From assembly GCA_052266715.1 (NCBI GenBank), contig JBQPRB010000004.1: a DNA stretch of 64,000 nt, one strand, 5' to 3'. Each line of letters starts with the position of its first letter. Positions within the stretch are counted from its first letter, which is position 1. Positions 58,916-64,000 of the stretch are shown piece after piece. Below the pieces are notes generated by a model. It saw only the letters and a program-made list of their open reading frames with translations. It did no database searches and had not been told where the DNA came from. A program made the translations under genes and the position numbers. Source of the stretch: Jeotgalibaca sp052266715 (GTDB taxonomy: Bacteria > Bacillota > Bacilli > Lactobacillales > Aerococcaceae).

Positions 58916-59488
58916 GTGAGTTTTCTGGAAACGAACGACCTAATCCGTTTTCGCAATGAGTTACTGGACGTTAAGTTAATTCGCTGGGATAGTCTACCAG
59001 ATTTTGGTATTTACAATGACCAAGTCTTAACCATAATTGAGTCGCAACTTTCATTCTTGCATCTTCCTGAAAGCGAGAACACAATTACGCCAGCAATGAT
59101 TAATAACTACGTTAAAAACGGAATTATTGATCGACCGATCAAGAAAAAATACTATAAAGCTCACATAGCTAAACTTATTGTCGTTTCTATTTTGAAACAA
59201 GTTCTTCCCCTTAATGATATTCAAAAAGGCATCGAACTACAAATTTCATTGCAGGGTGTAGAAAAGGCTTATGATAGTTTTTGCGTGGAACTTGAGCAAT
59301 CCCTTCAACTTTTTGCCTTTATCGGTATGGAAGAAAATGGATCAATGACCTTGGACGGTATCCGCCCTGAGAATTTAGCACTCAAAATGGTCACATTATC
59401 TGTGGTCGCAAAATTATTAACGCATGTCATCCTTTCATACAATGGTGTCACCAAAATGATCAAAGAACAAGGAGACGATTCCAAATGA
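58916..59488 (+). CDS. DUF1836 protein with HTH-like N-terminal part
   Basis: The protein of about 190 residues belongs to DUF1836. Residues about 60-85 (TPAMINNYVKNGIIDRPIKKKYY) resemble a MerR-like DNA-binding motif followed by helical segments. Function is unknown. It overlaps degV by four bases (ATGA), and this pairing recurs in Lactobacillales. The start is odd: GTG at 58916 directly follows AAAGAGG, with no room for normal spacing, while CTG at 58925 would have proper spacing. Confidence 0.82.
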   Translation: MSFLETNDLIRFRNELLDVKLIRWDSLPDFGIYNDQVLTIIESQLSFLHLPESENTITPAMINNYVKNGIIDRPIKKKYYKAHIAKLIVVSILKQVLPLNDIQKGIELQISLQGVEKAYDSFCVELEQSLQLFAFIGMEENGSMTLDGIRPENLALKMVTLSVVAKLLTHVILSYNGVTKMIKEQGDDSK

Positions 59489-60345
59489 AAAATAACAAAG
59501 TCGCAATTTTAGTAGATTCTTGTAATGATTTATCAGAAGCAGTAACTGAAAAATATGGTTTATACACGATGCCGCTTGTCATCAACTACACTGACCGCTC
59601 CTACAAAGACCGTGTCGACATCACACCACAAGAAGTTTACGATTCTTTTAAAAAAGAAGTTCCTAAAACAAGTCTACCACTACGCAGTGATATCGATGCC
59701 TTGCTTGACCAAATCAAAGCAGATGGATACGACCATATTATCGCCTCCATTATTTCCAGCGGATTGAGTGGCACTTATCAATCCATGCATTTAATTGCCC
59801 AGGATCGTGACGATTTGACCATTGAAGTTATCGATACACTTAATATTGGTATCGGTTCCGGTTTTATTGGTATTTATGCTGCTGAACTACTGGAAAAAGG
59901 TTTGGATTTCGATACTGTTGTCAAAAAGACAAGAGCCGCGGTAGAAAACTCAACCGTGTTCTTCGGATTAGAAACACTTGAATATCTAATGAAAGGCGGC
60001 CGAATTGGTAAAGTCTCCGGTATTTTGGGGAGTGCCCTTAAAATTAAACCAATCATTTCTTGTAACCCTGACGGTATTTATGACACCATCGCCAAAGTAC
60101 GTGGTCGCAAGCAAAGCATCACTAAGATGTTAGACTTAACCCGTGAAAAAGTTAAAGGTCATAAGAACTATTATCTGGCTCTATGCCACGGTGACGCTCT
60201 CGATGAGATGTTGCAGATGAAGGAAGACCTACGTGATTTAATTGAAAATGCCACCATTTATCATGAGGGCCAGATTTCTCCAGTATTGGGTGTCCATACG
60301 GGCCCTGGATTATTGGGTGTCGGTGTCATGATTTTAGAAGACTAG
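59485..60345 (+). CDS. DegV family fatty-acid-binding protein (second copy)
   Basis: The 286-residue protein shows the DegV pattern: VAILVDSCNDLSEAV at the start, SSGLSGTYQSMHLI and LEYLMKGGRIGKVSGILGSALKIKPII. It likely binds a fatty acid for a FakA-type kinase. It differs clearly from the protein at 31 kb (VTDST replaced by VDSCN), suggesting another lipid preference. It is translationally coupled to the DUF1836 gene. The ribosome binding site GGAGACG lies inside that gene. Confidence 0.9.
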   Translation: MKNNKVAILVDSCNDLSEAVTEKYGLYTMPLVINYTDRSYKDRVDITPQEVYDSFKKEVPKTSLPLRSDIDALLDQIKADGYDHIIASIISSGLSGTYQSMHLIAQDRDDLTIEVIDTLNIGIGSGFIGIYAAELLEKGLDFDTVVKKTRAAVENSTVFFGLETLEYLMKGGRIGKVSGILGSALKIKPIISCNPDGIYDTIAKVRGRKQSITKMLDLTREKVKGHKNYYLALCHGDALDEMLQMKEDLRDLIENATIYHEGQISPVLGVHTGPGLLGVGVMILED

Positions 60346-60445
60346 GATGAAAGCCTCTCTGGCTATTTGTATGGATAAATTTACCTTTTTGGAGTATGAT
60401 GAATCCATTAGGTAAACCCTTACAAAATAGCTGGGAGGTTTTTTT

Positions 60446-61423
60446 ATGAAATACCGGAATCTTGGTGCAAGTGGCTTACGAGTCAGTGAAGTTGCTTTAG
60501 GCAGTTGGCTTACGTATGGAAAGTCGGTTGAAGATAATACAGCTCAAAAATGCATCCAGACGGCTTACGATGCGGGGATTAATTTCTTCGATACTGCCAA
60601 TGTCTATGAAAACGGTGAAGCAGAAATTGTTCTGGGAAAAGTTTTAAAGGATTATGATCGTTCCAGTTTAGTAGTGGCCAGTAAAGTCTATTTCCCGATG
60701 GGCGACGGACCAAACGACCGTGGACTTTCCCGGAAGCACATCTTTGAACAGTGCGATGCAAGTTTGAAGAGACTCGGTATGGATTATTTGGACTTATATC
60801 AATGCCATCGCTATGATCCTAATGTTCCTATTGAAGAAACACTTTGGGCTTTAGACGATTTGCAACGGCAAGGTAAAATTTTATATGCCGGTGTTAGTGA
60901 ATGGCCAGCTGATAAAATACAGGAAGCGCATGAAATTGCCAAGGAACGCAATTTCCGCCCGCTTGTTTCTAATCAACCAATCTACAATATGATTGAACGT
61001 TATATTGAAAAAGAAGTCCTACCTGTTTCCATGGCAAACGGAATGGGCCAAGTCGTCTTCTCCCCGCTTTCGCAAGGTATCTTAACCGGGAAGTATAAAC
61101 CAGGTCAATCCGCACCTAGCGATAGTCGTGCCGCAAACGAAAGCATTGGTAATTCTTTACAAAAATACCTAAGTGATGATCGCTTATTGGAAACAGTTCA
61201 AGAGCTGGCAAGTTTCGCCCAACACTTGGATATTACGCTTCCACAACTGGCTTTAGCCTGGATATTACGCCAACCTGGAGTAAGTTCCGCAATCATTGGC
61301 GCAAGCAAGCCCGAACAAGTTGAGGATAATGTCAAGGCAGTAGATGTTGAACTATCCGATGATATCCTGAAAGGAATCAACGATTTACTCCAGCCAATCA
61401 GTAATTTTGGAGAGCGTAGATAA
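60446..61423 (+). CDS. Aldo/keto reductase (Kv-beta-like, YhdN/Gsp69 type)
   Basis: The 325-residue TIM-barrel oxidoreductase uses NADPH. The catalytic tetrad is visible: D in FFDTANVY with Y55, K in ASKVYF and H in QCHRYD. The C-terminal NADPH site is SSAIIGASKPEQVEDN. The sequence MKYRNLGASGLRVSEVALG is typical of the potassium-channel-beta/AKR group. The substrate is unknown. It is a single gene with AGCTGGGAGG before the start and a terminator after. Confidence 0.94.
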   Translation: MKYRNLGASGLRVSEVALGSWLTYGKSVEDNTAQKCIQTAYDAGINFFDTANVYENGEAEIVLGKVLKDYDRSSLVVASKVYFPMGDGPNDRGLSRKHIFEQCDASLKRLGMDYLDLYQCHRYDPNVPIEETLWALDDLQRQGKILYAGVSEWPADKIQEAHEIAKERNFRPLVSNQPIYNMIERYIEKEVLPVSMANGMGQVVFSPLSQGILTGKYKPGQSAPSDSRAANESIGNSLQKYLSDDRLLETVQELASFAQHLDITLPQLALAWILRQPGVSSAIIGASKPEQVEDNVKAVDVELSDDILKGINDLLQPISNFGERR

Positions 61424-61431
61424 AACAAGGA

Positions 61432-61466
61432 AACGCGTGAACCGATTTTGGTTCATGCGTTTTTTT
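61432..61466 (+). terminator. Intrinsic terminator of the aldo/keto reductase gene
   Basis: The stem AACGCGTGAACC / GGTTCATGCGTT is followed by six T on the plus strand. The opposite gene (SGNH hydrolase) converges on it. Confidence 0.9.
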
Positions 61467-61468
61467 AG

Positions 61469-62107
61469 CTATTCATTTTCCACAATCCCAAGCCAAGCTC
61501 TGGCAATTGTCCGATGCCCTGCCAAGGTGGGATGAATGCCATCTTTACCCGTTAAAAACTGGGCACCAGTTCTTTTGGCTTGCTCATTTAATAGTTCGTC
61601 CAGTTGAATATAATGAATTGCAAATTCATTTGCCAGTTTGGCAATAATTTCACGACGCGGATCTAAATCAATGCGCCATTCTCGTCGGTCTTCAGGGTAA
61701 TGCAAAAGGAATGGTTCCATCATGACAATTTTTGCGTCCGTTTGTTCACTAATCTGTTGGAGCAAAATACGATAGATATGCTCAAATTGGCGGAAGGCCG
61801 CCTCGGTACCAAAATTCCTTTGGCCCACCCGATGCCAAGTATCATTGATTCCAATCAGGATAGAGACTATATCCGGTTCTAAATCGATACAATCTTTTTG
61901 CCATCTTTTTTCCAAGTCGTCTACTTTATTCCCGCTTATTCCCCGGTTTAAAAAGGTTAATTGGAGCTCAGGATAGAGCGCTTGTAGCATCCCCGCCACC
62001 ATTTTGGGATAGCCGTTGCCCAGGTCTTTTGATTTTAATCGATTTCGCCCAGCATCCGTCACACTATCCCCGATAAATAATATCCGATCAGAGTTATTTA
62101 GTAACAT
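61469..62107 (-). CDS. SGNH/GDSL hydrolase
   Basis: The 212-residue esterase has block I FIGDSVTDAGR (nucleophile S), block II glycine RGISGNKV, block III SILIGINDTW and block V DGIHPTLAGH, the full SGNH set. It may deacetylate sugars or cell-wall polymers; it has no signal peptide, so it acts in the cytoplasm. The substrate is unknown. It is transcribed as a single gene. Confidence 0.93.
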   Translation of the reverse strand: MLLNNSDRILFIGDSVTDAGRNRLKSKDLGNGYPKMVAGMLQALYPELQLTFLNRGISGNKVDDLEKRWQKDCIDLEPDIVSILIGINDTWHRVGQRNFGTEAAFRQFEHIYRILLQQISEQTDAKIVMMEPFLLHYPEDRREWRIDLDPRREIIAKLANEFAIHYIQLDELLNEQAKRTGAQFLTGKDGIHPTLAGHRTIARAWLGIVENE

Positions 62108-62145
62108 TTCTTATCACCTACCATCAATTTAGTTTCATTATAATC

Positions 62146-62179
62146 AAAAAACAGGTGGAAAGATAATTTCCAACCTGTT
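62146..62179 (-). terminator. Intrinsic terminator of yccF
   Basis: The stem AACAGGTTGGAAA / TTTCCACCTGTT with a short loop is followed by T6 on the minus strand. Confidence 0.9.
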
Positions 62180-62546
62180 AACTGATGCGATAGATTTCTG
62201 ATCCAAACGGCATCAACGCTAATTTTGCATGTTTAAAATGTTGTAGCCCAAAAGGAATACCCACAACCGTGAGACAGAAAATAACTCCCATGATGACTTC
62301 CTCTGTCGCCATAACCAAGCCACCCAATAGCATCCATACGATATTAATAAGCAAAGATGCCCCAGAATCACTAAAGCGAATTTCTTTTCCGAATGGAGCT
62401 GCAGCCATTTTAGCAAATTTAAAACACTGAATGCCAATAGGAATTCCGACAATCGTAATCGACCAGAGTACCCCGAAAACAATCCACGAAATCCAGCTAA
62501 TAAAACCACCCAACACAAACCATATGATATTTCCCAATAGTGTCAT
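62178..62546 (-). CDS. yccF: YccF domain membrane protein
   Basis: The 122-residue protein contains two tandem YccF repeats, each with a GIPIGIQCFKFAKMAAAPFG or GIPFGLQHFKHAKLALMPFG signature (about 36-55 and 96-115) and adjacent membrane segments. The role of the family is unknown. It is a single gene, with no clear link to its neighbours. Confidence 0.92.
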   Translation of the reverse strand: MTLLGNIIWFVLGGFISWISWIVFGVLWSITIVGIPIGIQCFKFAKMAAAPFGKEIRFSDSGASLLINIVWMLLGGLVMATEEVIMGVIFCLTVVGIPFGLQHFKHAKLALMPFGSEIYRIS

Positions 62547-62705
62547 TCGGCATCACCTTTCTTTTATATTACTATTTTACGAATTCTATCCCTTTTTTCC
62601 ATCCGTCTAAATACTGATTTTCAACATTCATTTTGGCAATCGGAAACAGAGGTGACTCACAATTTTGACTTGGAACTACTCACTTGACCCAAATATCATA
62701 GAACC

Positions 62706-62741
62706 AAAAAAACGCAAGCCTGGCTATCCAGGCTTGCGTTT
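62706..62741 (-). terminator. Intrinsic terminator of tkt
   Basis: The stem AACGCAAGCCTGG / CCAGGCTTGCGTT is followed by seven T on the minus strand, just after the tkt stop. Confidence 0.93.
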
Positions 62742-62746
62742 CACTG

Positions 62747-64000
62747 TTATTTATTGAATTTAGCTAAGTAAGCATCTACTACTTGGTCAGCTGTGAAGCC
62801 AAGTTTAGCTGTTACAGTTCCGCCAGGACCACTTGCTCCCCAACGATCTAAACCGTAAGCCAAACCATCCAAGCCCACATATCTTTCCCATCCAAAAGTT
62901 GCTGCCATTTCAATAGACATACGTGTACGAACGCCATTTGGAAGAACAGATTCTTTATAAGCTGCATCTTGCTTTTCAAATGCAGACATATTTGGCATGG
63001 ATACAACAGATACGTCGATGCCTTTTTCTTTCAATTGTTTTTGTGCTTCAACTGCAAGCGAAACTTCTGAACCAGTCGCAATCAAAATCCCCTCTGGTTT
63101 GTCGCCTTGTTGTGCTGAAAGAACATAGGCACCTTTACGGACGCCTTCGCGTGCGTTTTCTTTAGTACCTTCCAAAACTGGTAAGTTTTGACGAGTCAAT
63201 ACTAACAGTGTTGGTGTATCTTCAGATTCTACAGCCATTTCCCAAGCCGCTGATACTTCATTACCGTCTGCCGGACGGATAATGTTTGTATTTGGCATGC
63301 CACGGAAGCTGGATAAATGTTCTACCGGTTCATGAGTCGGACCATCTTCACCTACCGCAATGGAGTCATGCGTAAAGACATAAATTGTTGGCAACTTGGA
63401 TAGCGCCGCTAAACGGATGGATGCACGCAGATAATCCGAGAATACGAAGAATGTACCAGCATATGTTGTTGTTCCACCATGCAAGACAATACCGTTCATG
63501 GCAGCTGCCATACCGAATTCACGAACGCCATACCAAATGTTACGTCCGGCATAATTCGTTGCATCGAAGTCTTCGTCCGCTTTGTTCATTGTGTTGTTTG
63601 ATGAAGAAAGGTCAGCCGAACCACCCCAAAATTGTGGCAATACTTTCCCAATTTCTTGAATCGCTTCTTGGCTTGTTACCCGTGTCGCTTTAGCGTCATC
63701 ACCAACTTCGTACACTGGTAAAGCTTCTTGCCAGCCTGCTGGTAATTTGCCAGCCTGTGCATCTTCGAATTGTTGGGCTAATTCTGGATAAGCAGTACGA
63801 TATTCTTCGAACAATACTTTCCATGCTTCTTCAGCTTTTTGGCCGTTCTCCAGAATTGTTTCTTCAAATCGTTGTTGAACTTCTGTTGGAACAGAAAAAT
63901 CCTCATGTTCCCATTGGTAACTTTGTTTTGCAAATGTAACGCCATCTGCTCCTAAAGGTGCACCATGGACTTTGCTCGTTCCAGCATTTTCTGCACCATA
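62747..64000 (-). CDS. tkt: Transketolase, 5' part cut by window edge
   Basis: The 417 visible codons are the C-terminal two thirds of transketolase, an enzyme of the pentose phosphate pathway that moves two-carbon units using thiamine diphosphate. The left-out N-terminal part lies right of 64000. Seen are AGTSKVHGAPLG near the window edge, FGVREFGMAAAMNGI-like YGVREFGM, FVFSDYLRASIRLAALSKLPTIYVFTHDSIAVGEDGPTHEPVEHL and LVLTRQNLPVL. An internal ATG at 63814 must not be taken as start. Confidence 0.96.
   Translation of the reverse strand, partial: YGAENAGTSKVHGAPLGADGVTFAKQSYQWEHEDFSVPTEVQQRFEETILENGQKAEEAWKVLFEEYRTAYPELAQQFEDAQAGKLPAGWQEALPVYEVGDDAKATRVTSQEAIQEIGKVLPQFWGGSADLSSSNNTMNKADEDFDATNYAGRNIWYGVREFGMAAAMNGIVLHGGTTTYAGTFFVFSDYLRASIRLAALSKLPTIYVFTHDSIAVGEDGPTHEPVEHLSSFRGMPNTNIIRPADGNEVSAAWEMAVESEDTPTLLVLTRQNLPVLEGTKENAREGVRKGAYVLSAQQGDKPEGILIATGSEVSLAVEAQKQLKEKGIDVSVVSMPNMSAFEKQDAAYKESVLPNGVRTRMSIEMAATFGWERYVGLDGLAYGLDRWGASGPGGTVTAKLGFTADQVVDAYLAKFNK

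Noticed and set aside
62747..63814. Transketolase starting at the ATG at 63814
   Set aside because: Translation upstream continues in frame with conserved transketolase sequence (AGTSKVHGAPLG) to the window edge, so this ATG is internal.
1..64000. CRISPR array, tRNA, rRNA or prophage
   Set aside because: No regularly spaced direct repeats with unique spacers, no tRNA cloverleaf or CCA-ended cluster and no phage structural genes were seen. The 'holin' label of the YvlD family at 7674-8009 is not evidence of a phage.

Overview
The window is 64 kb of chromosome from a low-GC Gram-positive bacterium of the order Lactobacillales. Gene content and order fit Carnobacteriaceae or a close relative; this placement is inference from gene order, not a database match. 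Supporting signs are AAGGAGG-type ribosome binding sites with frequent TTG and GTG starts, catabolite (cre), SOS, CIRCE and T-box control sites of Firmicutes type, a LiaXYZ-type envelope-stress cluster, hprK-lgt-gpsA-galU, and a Bacillus ydi-like block (tsaB-rimI-tsaD-ydiF-rex-ydiK-ydiL-groES-groEL). No rRNA, tRNA, CRISPR or prophage was found. Both edges cut a gene: mupG on the left and tkt on the right.

Layout. 1-2.5 kb: partial mupG, a phosphatase, a repeat-rich gap and an orphan amino-acid permease behind a leader with an intrinsic terminator. 2.7-9.9 kb: trxB, galU, gpsA, lgt, hprK, then liaZ-liaY-liaX. 10-13.5 kb: hairpin repeat copy 2, SOS-controlled uvrA, a CzrA-type metal sensor. 13.6-20.6 kb: phosphate regulon phoU-pstB-pstA-pstC-pstS with phoR-phoP and Pho-box-like repeats. 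20.7-28.6 kb: ftsX-ftsE, prfB with programmed frameshift, secA, an intact ISL3-family insertion sequence, hpf. 28.7-42.9 kb: comFC-comFA, degV-murE, yigZ, tagO, an LTA-synthase-like enzyme, nadE-pncB, a polyprenyl sugar-phosphate transferase and a cre-controlled alpha-amylase lipoprotein. 43-52 kb: groEL-groES, ydiL-ydiK, rex, ydiF, and tsaD-rimI-GNAT-tsaB (t6A tRNA modification and acetylation). 52-64 kb: csbD, galT, hydrolase, DUF896, T-box-controlled proS, GNAT, usp, DUF503, DUF1836-degV, aldo-keto reductase, SGNH hydrolase, yccF, tkt.

Working together. Most genes are housekeeping: envelope (lgt, tagO, LTA-synthase-like, murE, galU, gpsA), export (secA), translation (prfB, proS, hpf, tsaB/tsaD), phosphate sensing and carbon control (hprK supplies the HPr-Ser-P signal that would act on the cre sites seen here).

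The most unusual signal is a dispersed family of ~110-bp near-perfect hairpins (1555-1666, 10033-10210, 52302-52412). All three share a fixed octamer, TACGAATA, 14-16 bases before the hairpin. The outer stem shows compensatory base changes between copies, one copy carries a 71-bp two-hairpin insertion, and one copy is nested inside a second palindromic repeat that recurs at 30.9 kb. Other points worth a look are an ISL3 element that separates hpf from its terminator, an 11-bp-phased Pho-box-like array in the phoR 3' untranslated region, and two leaders (amino-acid permease, ftsEX) that place a terminator between promoter and gene.
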